Shown: positions 1 through 10,380 of the stretch, piece by piece
Layout: the number at the start of each line of letters is the position of its first letter
Numbering within the stretch: the first letter of the stretch is position 1
From: Membranipora membranacea
Taxonomy: Eukaryota; Bryozoa; Gymnolaemata; Cheilostomatida; Membraniporidae
NCBI GenBank assembly: GCA_914767715.1
Contig: OU612074.1
Location: 24,166,062 to 24,230,061, forward strand
Direction: 5' to 3'
DNA length: 64,000 bases
Program-made: the position numbers and the translations under genes
Notes under the pieces: generated by a model
The model's input: only the letters and a program-made list of their open reading frames with translations
What the model was told of the DNA's origin: nothing
Database searches by the model: none

Positions 1-87
1 GATTTTTAGTCCCTGTTGTACTTAGGCAGCTGTATGCTTTGATGTTGGTCTGCATGTTTGGAATTTGTACGATGTAACTATTTCCTA

Positions 88-2680
88 TCATTTATTCTCC
101 GCCTTTTTAAACATGTCCTTTTTTACTTGTGACATGCTGATGGATTCCACATCGGTTGTTGATAGAGTGTTGCGCATCAGTAATGCCTGTGAGCGAGTCT
201 CTGATGGAAGAGTGGTAAACTCACTCAGAGAAACGGTATCTGACATACTATCAGTTATTGTATCTGTACTTGATCGACGAATATATGTGTCCTGTATGGA
301 ACCTTGCACAGCAGCAAATAATTTAATGGACAGCTCTAGAAAGTTGTACAAGCCCATAGAACGGCCACCAGTAAATCTCTTCAGATTGCTATTCACCGAC
401 TCCGACATATTGGTAGTAAATACCTCGCCACCATTGACTCTCACATGTAGGTCATTCCATATAACTTCCTTCCTCTTTTCAAGGTACTTAGCCATCTGAG
501 TACTTTTAGTATTCCAAAACTCAAGCGTCTCGGCAAAGGTGTTCTCGAATTGGTTTGAGTTGATCAGCCTGGTAATATGCTGTTTAATTGTCTTCTCAAA
601 AAAGGCAAGGCCACATTTCTTCAATTGTTCCATAACGTTTTTTTCGAAGTGATAGTTACATCTTGTCATTTTCGTATTCGGCAGAGATGCTTTTATACAT
701 GTGATGAGCTCGTTTTCTCCATCAGTCCCTACTCTATTTATTTCTGCTATTGAAGGTCGCTTTTGGATGAGAGTGTCAAAGAGCAGTTGGTATGTGATCC
801 TCTTCTCTTCAAAATGAATCAACATTGGGCCACAAAAGCAGCCCTTTGTGCCAGTGCGCTGTGATGATATAAATTGGTGTTGGTACGTTATGGGTGTCAT
901 AAAGAATTCGCCAATGTTAAATGTCGGATCGACACTGATTGCCTAACTTTCCTTCCCAGTCGCGAAACGTTCTAGATCGTTTAGCTGTTGTTCTGTTGCA
1001 AGCACTATAGCTGGATGCAGGTGCAGCTGAACTAATCGGCAGATATCTTTATTTTCCTCGGCCCAGAGTGTTATTTGTTCCGCAAGATGTAGTTCTGTTT
1101 ATGCCATGTCTGTACAATTGGCCTGTATTGGGACAGTCCTCTGCTGCAATACTGGCTCTGCCGTCATGCTGGGATATATGTTGTTCTATTCCACCCCTAA
1201 CAGATCTTTCCCTTACAGAATTTGTTGCAGCGTTCGCAATGGATGATGGTTTAACGTGAGTGTACTCATGTGTTCGATGCTTAGGATTGCCATGTGGTTG
1301 TAAGGTTATTGCATGCTTGGGGCCATCGAATGAATAAATGTAACCACACACATGTTATTGACGTACTTGTTGTGGCTGTCTTCCACAAAAAGTATTTGTT
1401 GTTTGAAATCCCAATGATCTCTGTGAACAAAGTATGACTTGCAAATGATAAACTCATCAGCAGTGCTGCAATTTGTCTTCTGACCTTTGCGGTGCTTGGT
1501 CTTAATGCATTCATTGTCCTCATTTCGGTGGTACTTCCAATAAAAGATGCCGTCGTTTTTTAACTTTCCATTACCATCAGCCTTAATGTCATCCATATCG
1601 AGTCCTGTCATGTCGATGAAGTGACGGCTATTAGTTTGAATACGAGACGGTGGTGACAGTGGTGATGTTGACAGCTTCTCCCTTTTCTCAGTGATAATTT
1701 CTAGCAGAACTATGTCGTCGGTTTTCTTTGTCTTATCCTGAAAGAAACACAAAGTCGTCATAAGAACTGTTTGTCAGCGAAAAATGTCAATATCCAATAT
1801 TGCTGCCAAACCTTTTGATATTATTGAGTTAAGGATCTTTTTTAAATAACATTGGGACTGTTGACTTGAAACTTTTGTACCACAGGTACTGTTCAGCGTT
1901 GAGGTGGCTCATGATGTTATTATATTATTATCATCTGTGTCGAGGGGGGTAACCTTGTGCTATATTTACCTTGTGGTCAATCCACTGTTTTTTCTAACCC
2001 TAACTCCTAAACGCAGAACATTATAATAGCATGTCATCATGAGCAACTACGGATATACCAGACCTAATAGCACAATAAACAATGGGCCCAGAAGACGGTG
2101 CATCCGATGAAATAGTTCCTTTTGACTTGCCACGTAGTTTTCCACCCGAATACATAGACTTATTATGAAATCATGTTCATGCTGACTTAGCAGAGTATAA
2201 AACCAAATAAACCATATAATTGCATATATGTACAGGCTTCTTCTCAAAGTCTTTCTGCGCCATGCATCGCAGATGCACATACAAGATTTGGAGAGTTCTG
2301 GAAAGATGATTTTTCTTCCATCTTTGTTGTACTGCCTATATGTTAGGACACACGCTACAACAATTTCCTTGGGCAATTATGTACCATGGCAGCTATAGCA
2401 TGATTAAGAAATAAGTCTAACCCATCACATACAACATTTCTGGTTTTAATGCGTCAGAGAGCAGATTCTCTGCTCATTTTTATTCTGGCAATTAGAAGAA
2501 AACACTGACGAACCAAACATATTGATTCAATCCAACCTTCAAGGTCAAATGCTGAAAAATATAGTATGACCAGAACAAAAACATCATCCATACCTCTGCA
2601 TCACCTGCTTCTAGTTTATCCGGTTTCAGTTTGTTTGCAAAATTTCTTTTTCTTGGGACAGGTAACTTGACTTCTGAGTG
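88..2680 (-). pseudogene. Decayed Mutator-like (MULE) transposase with FLYWCH-like N-terminus
   Basis: Read on the minus strand. A short exon (2680-2594, acceptor TTTGTCAG, donor GAG|GTATGG) encodes a basic segment, HSEVKLPVPRKRNF onward. It joins in phase 0 to a block starting at 1737 after a TTTCTTTCAG acceptor. That block has a FLYWCH-like stretch (DGIFYWKYHRNED, then a Cys and basic residues), a histidine-rich linker, and then the MULE core: SVDPTFN (first catalytic Asp context), CGPMLIHF, NRVGTDGENEL (second Asp) and RCNYHFEKN (C..H pair), ending at a stop at 88. The frame is broken three ways: a one-base slip in a GTGTG run near 1345, a frame change near 1085, and an in-frame TAG just before SVDPTFN near 943. 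No C-terminal SWIM finger is seen before the window edge. These transposases cut and paste DNA elements; this copy should be inactive. The family call is firm. Membership of the small upstream exon is inferred from phase. Confidence 0.8.
1738..2593. other. AT-rich intron or spacer of the MULE remnant
   Basis: No convincing coding exon. A minus-strand open stretch near 2250-2360 (QYNKDGRKIIFPELSKS...CMCICDAW) follows an AG and could be a decayed exon, but its frame and borders are not supported. Confidence 0.3.
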
Positions 2681-2939
2681 CTGACAAACAAACAGATTAA
2701 TGTTCATGTTAACTTAACTACTTATATGTAAACAGGAATATGTTTCAATGGATACGGTAGTGGGGTATGACATTAGATGAGGGCTTATGTCCAGTGTTTG
2801 TATGAAAGACTGTGTTTCAATAACATATAGGATGTAGGCTATCTGTCAATCACAGTGTTAATATGACATTGAATACTGTTCTTGACTATTCCTTACATAC
2901 TTGCCAAGTAATCTAAATACAAAATAGGGAGATTCCATT

Positions 2940-3062
2940 TTACGGCGATACTGCACCACAACGTGATGCTTCGAGGGTGCGAAGCACCCAAGTCACCCAC
3001 CTGGGGGTTTGGGGGCGGTGTGAGCCCCCCAATGGGGTACGGGGCGCAGCCCCGTAGAGCAT
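2940..3062. repeat. GC-rich cluster of three short hairpins
   Basis: Three consecutive perfect or near-perfect inverted repeats sit in otherwise AT-rich DNA. They are 2975-2989 (GGGTGC/GCACCC, loop GAA), 3011-3029 (GGGGGC/GCCCCC) and 3039-3055 (ACGGGGC/GCCCCGT, loop GCA). The design resembles the hairpin cluster inside the hAT-type element at 11.69-11.77 kb, so this is probably part of a non-autonomous transposon. I could not find its ends. Confidence 0.5.
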
Positions 3063-4044
3063 TTCAAGCCACTAGGAAGGGCTAAAAAGGTATATTTGAC
3101 CCCAAATAATTTCATGTTTGTACTAGTACTAAAATTTCAAACTGAGGTGAAATACTTCAAACAATTACATACATGCCTTTACATTGTCAATGTCCAGTAT
3201 CAAACACCCCATTGGCAAAGTAGAGGCATGTAAGTCCCAGGGGCCTTTGCCCGTCAAGACAGGCTACAAGTGCCTATGCATCATCAAGATCAGAAAATGT
3301 GCTCAGTCACAGACAGTGAGAATCCAGATAAGGTAGGCTACTATATTTTTGTTTGACTAACATTAAATATGTTTCAAAATCTTTTGTGTGCAAAGACCTT
3401 AACAGTAACTAGTCAACAACAACATGTGCTTGGATAACTATCAAAAAATTGCGATTGGACTGTTTTCTCTAAAATCTGGAGGAAATAGTGAGATTTACAA
3501 AACTTAATATACTACCTAGACAGGACAATGCTTATGCTTCACTGATCATAATGTGTCCCACTTAAATAGCACGACATGACGTAATTAGTTTGTGCTGTGA
3601 GCCATAGTTTACTATATACCATTCAATGAAATGATGTGAAAAATCGAGGGACGCCGGACACGATATCGGCTTTTGTCCGGCCCCTAATTATTTAAACACA
3701 GAGAAAATTTGTGAGTTTATGTAAAAGACCTGTCCGCACGAGATGGTATAAAAAATTGACTCCTTAGGTGAATCCAAAGCGAGAGCAGACCTGATAAGGT
3801 ACAATCATTAGCCAATAAATATTGAAACAAACACAGCCATATACCCTTAACATATATATATTAAGTCTATGGTCATCTCTCATCGAAGAAATAATATAGT
3901 AAATCAAGGCACGCAGGGTATAATACCAGCCAAATTATATTGGATCTGTTTTAATTTATGAGATACAAATTATCAAAACAAATACAGCCCTGTACTGAAA
4001 CAGAAGATGAAAGATACTATGTAAACAAAGTGGTTACTGGTCTT

Positions 4045-4080
4045 AATATTCATACTTTGAATTTTCAAAGTATGAATATT
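4045..4080. repeat. Perfect 16-bp-arm palindrome
   Basis: AATATTCATACTTTGA is followed by ATTT and its exact reverse complement. It lies inside the left half of the THAP-carrying inverted-repeat element and could extrude as a cruciform. Confidence 0.8.
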
Positions 4081-4249
4081 CGTACTTGAGATTATTTATT
4101 TATATAACGTGAACCTGCGGCCTGCTGTCTCATCTTCACAAGTAAGCCCAGCTGCATTTTTACTATCATCAGTTGCGAGATACAAGGCAAACATGGAAGT
4201 TTTGGATATAATACCCACGCCGCTCAGTTTATAGCAAAACTATTTTTAA

Positions 4250-5329
4250 ATGAGCCTACAGCCTGCTACCTCGTCTTCACAAGATGATAATCTGGCTGCC
4301 TCATCTTCACAAGATGATAAGATGATAATCTTGCTGCCTCATCTTCACAAGATGAAAATCCTGCTGCTACCACTTCACAAGATGATAAGGTAAGAAACAG
4401 CCCAGTGGTGGCTCTCATGTATGCATTGTCATATTTCGGTCTTTATTGGATTGAATTTTTTGACATAATTTCTGCTTGTCCCATCCATCTAAGAGGACAG
4501 GCTTCCTTATTTATTTTTAAATAGAAATCAATTAAATATTGTCACATAATAATACCCACATCCTTTTATACATGCACTTAAATTTAAGGCTATATTTAAG
4601 ACATAGTAAATAATAATCGATGGGTGTGATAAAATTTGAATGTAAGAGAAAAAAGGTGGAACGATAGTGATGGGGCGGGGGGGGGGGGGGGGGGGGCTGG
4701 AGGGACACTATTTGAGATGACAATTCTGATTTACTCCCGAAATATCTAACTCAGAACTGGCACAGCAGTCAAAAAGTGTGAGTAGACTTAATCGGTGATC
4801 TCGCAAATCCTTCTTTGCCATGCTGACACTGCTATGAAATTGATTTTACAATTTCTGTTTATTATATCAAAAGCTGTAGTTTAATGATAATTATTGTATA
4901 TGTTATCATTTGTGATGCTTTTAGAAAAAGTCATCTTGGAACTGGTGTGCAGCCTACGGCTGTGGAAATAACCCGGCAGGAAATCCTAATTTAAGCTTCC
5001 ACGCCTTCCCCAGAAATAACGAGGAGAGACTAAAGGTATGGGTTTCGGCCGTTAAACGCAAGAACTGGACTCCATCCAAATATGATGTTCTTTGTAGCGA
5101 ACATTTGAAACAAGATACATTTAGAAGGCCTCCTGGTGTGGGTGGGAGAGCTTTGCTAAAAGAGGATGCTATCCCAACAATTTTCCGATCCTTCAAACAC
5201 CATCCACTGTGTCTAATAGTGAAGAGATATACGCTGGTCAGAATACACCATGAAACAACCAAACTCGCAGCAAACACTGACAATAAGCCCTCCAAACTGA
5301 GCAGGCTTATTGTGCTCAGTCATATCTAA
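4250..5329 (+). CDS. THAP zinc-finger protein, two exons, first exon frame broken
   Basis: Exon 2 begins at 4925 after GATGCTTTTAG and encodes a complete THAP domain. It has C-A-A-Y-G-C, SFHAFP, the conserved Trp in VWVSAVKRKNW, the C-x2-H pair in LCSEHL, and the closing DAIPTIF (the AVPTIF box of the family). THAP fingers bind DNA in transposases and in host regulators. Exon 1 (4250-4389) starts at an ATG, encodes a Ser/Gln/Asp repeat (TSSSQDDNLA-type units of 27-33 bases) and ends at a consensus donor AAG|GTAAGAA. The join reads SQDDK-KKSSW in one frame. An 8-base duplication (GATGATAA, 4321-4328) between repeats 2 and 3 shifts the frame, so the annotated ATG cannot read into the THAP exon. 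Either the start lies elsewhere or the copy is broken. The frame continues past the THAP domain to a stop at 5329 with no recognisable downstream domain. Confidence 0.6.
4678..4697. repeat. Homopolymer G tract
   Basis: About 20 consecutive G residues, interrupted by no other base, inside the intron between the two exons of the THAP gene. Such a tract can form a quadruplex and is prone to length error. Confidence 0.9.
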
Positions 5330-6993
5330 TTTTCAGCGATCGCTGATAGTGATAGTGTCTCATTTGGAAATTTTGCAGCAATCACCGATAGTGGTAGTTT
5401 TCTAGTCTTTGACCCATCCGCAAAATTCAGTAGAATCCCACAGTATATATATTTTTTTGCTAAGTAGTGTAAGAAGTGGTTAGCTTACATTCCTCTACTA
5501 ATTTGATTAAGTTTAATGTATACTGCAACCAGTCATATCTAACTTTGCAATGCTCGCTGATAGTGGTAGTGTTTTTAATTTTTGTCGTGCCCACAACAAT
5601 TAGTATAACTCAACAGTATATATTCATATTTTTTACAAAGTAGTGATAAGAAGTGGCTAGCTTCATGGCTGTATTTGTGTCGATAAGCTTTAGCTTATGC
5701 TGTAATCAGTCACATCGAATATGGCAGCAATCGCTGATAGTGGTAGCCGTTAGCCTTGGTCGTGCCCTCAGAAATTATAGTTCAATCCCGCAGTAACAGC
5801 CCTCTTTTTTGTCATGTAGTGTAATAAGTGGTTAAGTACAGGGCTGTATTTGTTTTGATAATTTTTATCTCACAAATTAAAACAGATCTAATATAATTTG
5901 GCTGGTATTATACCCTGCGTGTCTTGATTTACTATATTATTTCAATGATGAGAGATTACCAAAGACTTCATCATACATACATATCTGGAGTTGGCAAACA
6001 CAATTTACAGCACAGATCTATTCTTCCTCATGAAGCGACAATAAAATTTGCAGTAAAATCTTTTAACAAGGAATCCAATCTGAGCAGGTTGTGCTCAGTC
6101 ATGACTAGGAATATTTATGCAAAAATCTATGATGATGGTGGTGGTGCTTTTATCTGGCTCATCCAACAAAGTATTTGCGATACTGTGTTGTGGGTATTCT
6201 GTGCATTTGAATAGTAGTGGTAGAAGTGTTAAGGGTAGATGGCTGTATTTGTTTCAATATTTATTGGCTAATGATTGTAACTTATCAGGTCTGTTCTCGC
6301 TTTGGATTCGCCTAAGGAGTCAATTTTTTATACCATCTCGTGCGAAAAGGTCTTTTACATAAACTCACAAATTTTCTCTGTTTTTAAATAATTAGGGGCC
6401 GGACAAGGGCCGATATCATGCCCGGCGTCCCTCGATTTTTCACATTATTTCATTGAATGGTATATAGTAAACTATGGCTCACAGCACAAACTAATTACGT
6501 TATGTCGTGCTATTTAAGTGGGACAGTATTGAATGCTATTGGCCTGTCTAGGTAGTATATTAAGTCTATGGTCACGCCTAAATCGGGAGAATTGGCAAGT
6601 ATGATTCCTTATGCGAGGAGAAGAATCATCATCTTGCTGTCTATGGATTTGACTGCAAGTCGTAGAGTTGAGAGTTGTCTGCACCTACTCCTATGGGAAG
6701 GCAACTCCACCAATGCTGATTTAGATTGGAAATACTCAATACTCATTTATACTATTCATGGATGGTGACCTGACTGCAACTATTGAATAGAGACTGAAGT
6801 TGGTGTACTATGAGCAGCCTCTAAGTGACAACACTGAGGCACTGGTAATGAATGTTCTCTAAATTATGTCTTTGCCTGAATAGTGATTCAGATAAGGTTT
6901 TCACACCATTTAGACCTTAACAGGAGAGGTCAATCTGCAAACTGCACTAATTTTGTGTAAATATGTAAGTGATCTAGGTAACGTAACACATAC

Positions 6994-7071
6994 CTAGGTT
7001 TTGGTGATAAGCACATTGCACATCGATCATCGTCATCATTGTCAAATGTACATTTCCCACATCTCCATTTT
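6994..7071 (-). CDS. Orphan exon encoding a RanBP2-type zinc finger
   Basis: On the minus strand, acceptor TTTTCAG at 7072 and donor CCTAG|GTATGTG at 6993 frame a 78-base exon. It reads KWRCGKCTFDNDDDD and then RCAMCLSPKPR. The pattern W-x-C-x2-C-T-x-(D/N)-x-N...C-x2-C is that of RanBP2/NZF fingers, which bind ubiquitin or single-stranded RNA. Five acidic residues fill the middle loop. The exon enters in phase 2 (one leading base) and leaves in phase 2. It does not join in frame to the next likely minus-strand exon at 2680, so other exons must exist or the gene is broken. No partner exon upstream (above 7.1 kb) was found. Confidence 0.55.
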
Positions 7072-7129
7072 CTGAAAAATATAAACAATACTTAAATACT
7101 TACAAGTAGAAAATTTATTGAAAGTAAAG

Positions 7130-7230
7130 TAAAGACGGCCAATGAGAATGTTTGGTTTAAAATAGACTGCGCGTCATAATAATACAGTCAATTAAAAGGT
7201 TTGGTTTAAAATAGACTGCGTGTCATAGAA
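7130..7230. repeat. Short tandem duplication with CCAAT-like boxes
   Basis: GTTTGGTTTAAAATAGACTG occurs twice about 48 bases apart (about 7150 and 7200), each copy followed by CG(C/T)GTCATA, with GCCAATGAG-like boxes on both sides. It may be the promoter-proximal end of the dispersed repeat that follows. Confidence 0.45.
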
Positions 7231-7739
7231 CTTCAGCCAATGAGATTATCTTGTGTACTATTTCCACATAAGGTGCAATCGGGCAATCAATGATGTAAGA
7301 AAGACTGAGAGCAAAACATTTCATTTACAGGGAGAACATCACCACACCCGCGATAAAGCAGCACAAGGATGAAGGATAAGAGTCTTGGGAATGATGAAAG
7401 ATTTCAGCAAGCACCACCGGAGGGTATGAAAGGAGGAAAATTCGAGTGAAAAAAGACAAGTGCTCACCGGATACAAAAACACATTATAACAGTAGAAACA
7501 TGTAGAAAAGCACTTCATATTTTTTTTATAGATCTGATTTTAATTCAGATAAATATTTTGAGAATTAATCTTACCATGAATTATTTTTACTCCTGATTAT
7601 TCACACTTTGGAGACTGGATATATTATAAGCAAGAGGACCCAGGATATATTGGTAATTATACTTTAGTTTGAAAAGGATTATTATCACTTTTTTTATTAA
7701 TCATTTTATACTTCTACATTTTTAAATTGACATTTTGTA

Positions 7740-8750
7740 TTCACTTCTAAATTTAGGACAAAATAAATAGTTGTATTGACCTCAACTAAGCATCCGCTTG
7801 ATTAAATTATTGAGTTGTAAACAACCACCGAGTATCAGGATTCAAGACTCGTTAACACAGTCATTGACCTTGCAAAATTATCATCCTAATTAAAGCATCA
7901 AGAATTTTATTATCTTTGAGTAGTCAAAGATACTTTGAACTAGAATTATGATAGGTCAATTAAAGTATCAAGCTAAAATTTAAGCCAAATTTGAAGCGAC
8001 CTAGAGCTATTCTCATTCCAAACAGAGAAGTGAATTGAAGTCTGTAACCTATCAATTGGTTACAAAGCCTGTGATTCTAATACAACTGCCAGTGTCACCT
8101 AATTGGACTTCCAGGCACTAAACAAAGTCCAACAACCTTGTTGGAAGTCAAATCTCCACAAACAAGTGAGATTATTTATAGATAACTACGCAATATATAT
8201 ATATTAAACTATGAACCACAGGCTAATATTTATTATTGCCACGAGTTCATAAACCACATACAGTTATCAATAGCTTTGCGGTGCATGAGTAATGTCTCAA
8301 GCTTATAACAAGCTTTCTGCTAGCCCAATTTAGGGATACCTGCGGTTGATTGGCAGGAGCTGCCCTTTGAATGACTAAGGAGCCAACTTCTCCTTAGTTC
8401 AAGAGTGGTCAGACTGATAAACAATTCTAACGGTTTCTCTAAACCTGGAAAGGGAGGCCAGCTGTTTGTCTCTTGAAATTTTGCCAAGGTTAACTGACAC
8501 ATGTGGTTAATTGAGTGCTACCAAATTTACACACACACAGAACCTGAATTACATCATCGAGATATTCATTCATAGATTATATAGAAGGAGTAAACAACTC
8601 CAAATTGAATAAACAAAGATAACTAAATTCAATAAATTACGTGTTGGAACTTGGAGTTATTCAGAGTAACTTCCTTTACCGTTCCTAACAGCATATACTT
8701 TATAAGTATATGCGGGAACCCCTTTTCCGTTCCTCACACAGGTCAGTGAC
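7740..8750. repeat. Dispersed ~1 kb repeat, copy 1 (possible LTR)
   Basis: This stretch aligns collinearly with 56440-57415. Shared blocks include TTTGAAGCGACCTA(A/G)AGCTA, TTGGACTTCCAGGCACTA, GCTTTG(C/T)GGTGCATGA, GGAGCCAACTTCTCC and TTACGTGTTGGAAC, and both copies end in CCGTTCCTCACA. The copies are well diverged and contain no coding capacity, only short chance frames. The length, a CA end and CCAAT/TATA-like sequences upstream of each copy fit solo LTRs, but the 5' limits are not defined. Confidence 0.5.
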
Positions 8751-10380
8751 ACGCTGTCAGTGGTCAAACAAAGACAGTTAGTTAACAGATTAAATATAAT
8801 AATGTTATAAATTCAATAATCAAGTTCAATTCAAGTCGGAAGAATCACACCCCTATCTATTGTAATAATCTTTGTGGTAGCGTTAAAAAACCTTAGTTGA
8901 TTGAGCCTTGTTTGTTTCAGAAAATATTGACATTGTCAGTCTAGCTCTAGTCACCTACCTTTTGTGTTCAGTTCTCATTATTATTCATAAAATTTTCTAA
9001 GGAATTGTAAATTGTAGCAAACGGTACAAGAAGTCAGGAGGCATGCAAGGAAAGTCTAAGAGAAAGCAATTGACAAATTTGAGAACTTGATACTCTGTTC
9101 ACTGAGATATATTTGTCTTTGATTGGCTGTTATACCAGAAAACAAACTTTTATTGGCTCCTGAAAAAAATTATGTGACCCATTTGTCAATTTCAGAAGTA
9201 TGGGCCGTAAAGGGGAGGGCCGTCCGGTCGTTCGGCTGTTCGGCCGTTTGGCTGTTCGGTCGTTCGGCTTTTTCACTGTACCGGTATAACACCACTAAAT
9301 ATTGGAGATACTTCTAACAGACTCAGCATACTAAAACAACAAATCGCAAATAATGATACATTTTGTATCACAAACAACACAAAGAGCTCACTACAGAAAC
9401 TCTTTGTTGCTGACTTAGTAAAACTTAAACAATCCGGAAACACGGACCTAGTAGAAATTAAGTCTCAATAGACCCTGCACCTCATCCCCAGGAAGAGGGA
9501 GTTCATTGCCTTGTCAGACTGATAAATAATCAGCAGCTCAATGACGTCACAAATAAAAAAGAAATAAAAAAAGTAAAAAGAAAGTCTTATCAAGGAGTCT
9601 TAACTTATTCATGTATTGATTCAGCATTCACTGTAATTGTATAACTATATTATTCTGTCAGGAAATGCATTTTATGGGTAACCCCTTGGGTCACCACACA
9701 AACAATCAAATTAAAAACAGAGAGAACCTCAAACTTTCATATTGTATTCACTATTACTTATCATTACATTCCAAATGTTTGATTTATTACACTTGCTTAC
9801 TCACTGAGCTGGTAATACTTGTTCCTGTAGTAGGAAGTAGTTTCCATTCTTCACACACTGCGATCTGTCCATGACAACCAGTGTTCTGGTATTCTGGTGT
9901 TCTGGTAGCAATGCAGTAAGGAGATGCAAAGATTTTTTAGCTGCACTATTTTTGCAGAGAGCAAGTTGCATTGTCTGTCTAGTTAGCAGAAGTTAAATAA
10001 AGCTGCAGTAAATGTGTTATGCAGTCAACCATTGGACTATTGGGCAAAGAAAAATATGCTATTGGGTAATGCATCCCATCCCTGTATCTTTACCCATACA
10101 ATGAACCAAATATCCTTTTCATTAAAACATATTTGGCATTTTCCTATTTCTGATTTATCTCAGATATCTTCAAAGATCTATAACAGTTAGCATATATGCA
10201 ATCTATTTTATCAACTAGTTGATTTTGTGTGTTGTTGCACTTTAAGCCTCAGGACGTGAAGCGCGGGGGTGAGAAGGTCAAAGCAACATGTGACATTAAT
10301 TATTATTATGCAATATTTGTTATGGAAATATAGGAACATACGCGTGATACATAAAGGATTCCCTGCACTAATTATTTCAG
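8751..10380. other. AT-rich spacer, no gene seen
   Basis: No exon with supported borders. It holds an octamer repeat at about 9221-9270 (CGGTCGTT/CGGCTGTT variants, about six copies) and A/T-rich DNA. A TTTCAG at about 10375-10380 serves as a plausible acceptor for the recombinase remnant that follows. Confidence 0.4.
9221..9270. repeat. Octamer tandem repeat (CGGYYGTT)n
   Basis: About six head-to-tail 8-base units, CGGTCGTT, CGGCTGTT, CGGCCGTT, TGGCTGTT, CGGTCGTT, CGGCTTTT. It is rich in CG dinucleotides and much more GC-rich than its surroundings. Confidence 0.75.

Larger units (their letters stand above)
3503..6564. mobile_element. Long-inverted-repeat element carrying a THAP exon
   Basis: The outer arms are inverted copies: CTTAATATACTACCTAGACA at 3503 is mirrored at the right end (6564), and similarity runs about 340 bp inward (3503-3850 against 6235-6564). 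A second, inner pair of inverted segments lies at about 3880-4000 and 5815-5955. Between them lie a short repetitive exon, a THAP-domain exon (4925-5329), and degenerate ~170-bp direct repeats, each containing a CGCTGATAGTGGTAG-like core (5337, 5380, 5545, 5725). A segment near 5285-5330 recurs near 6070-6115. I see no clear target-site duplication and no transposase catalytic domain. THAP domains are the DNA-binding part of P-element-type transposases, so a non-autonomous P-like element or foldback element is the best reading. Capture of a host THAP gene is the alternative. Confidence 0.65.

Noticed and set aside
65-499. 144-residue plus-strand open frame
   Set aside because: Antisense shadow of the MULE transposase.
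4532-4723. Minus-strand frame with a poly-proline run
   Set aside because: The prolines come from the 20-base G homopolymer; no other coding sign.
5924-6362. Overlapping plus-strand frames of 96 and 81 residues
   Set aside because: They run through the inverted-repeat arm of the THAP element and have no protein-like composition.
3861-6574. TATATTAAGTCTATGGTCA at 3861-3879 and 6556-6574 as a target-site duplication
   Set aside because: The left copy is inside the outer arm's inner edge, not flanking it, and 19 bp is too long for known cut-and-paste duplications; more likely nested or rearranged element ends.
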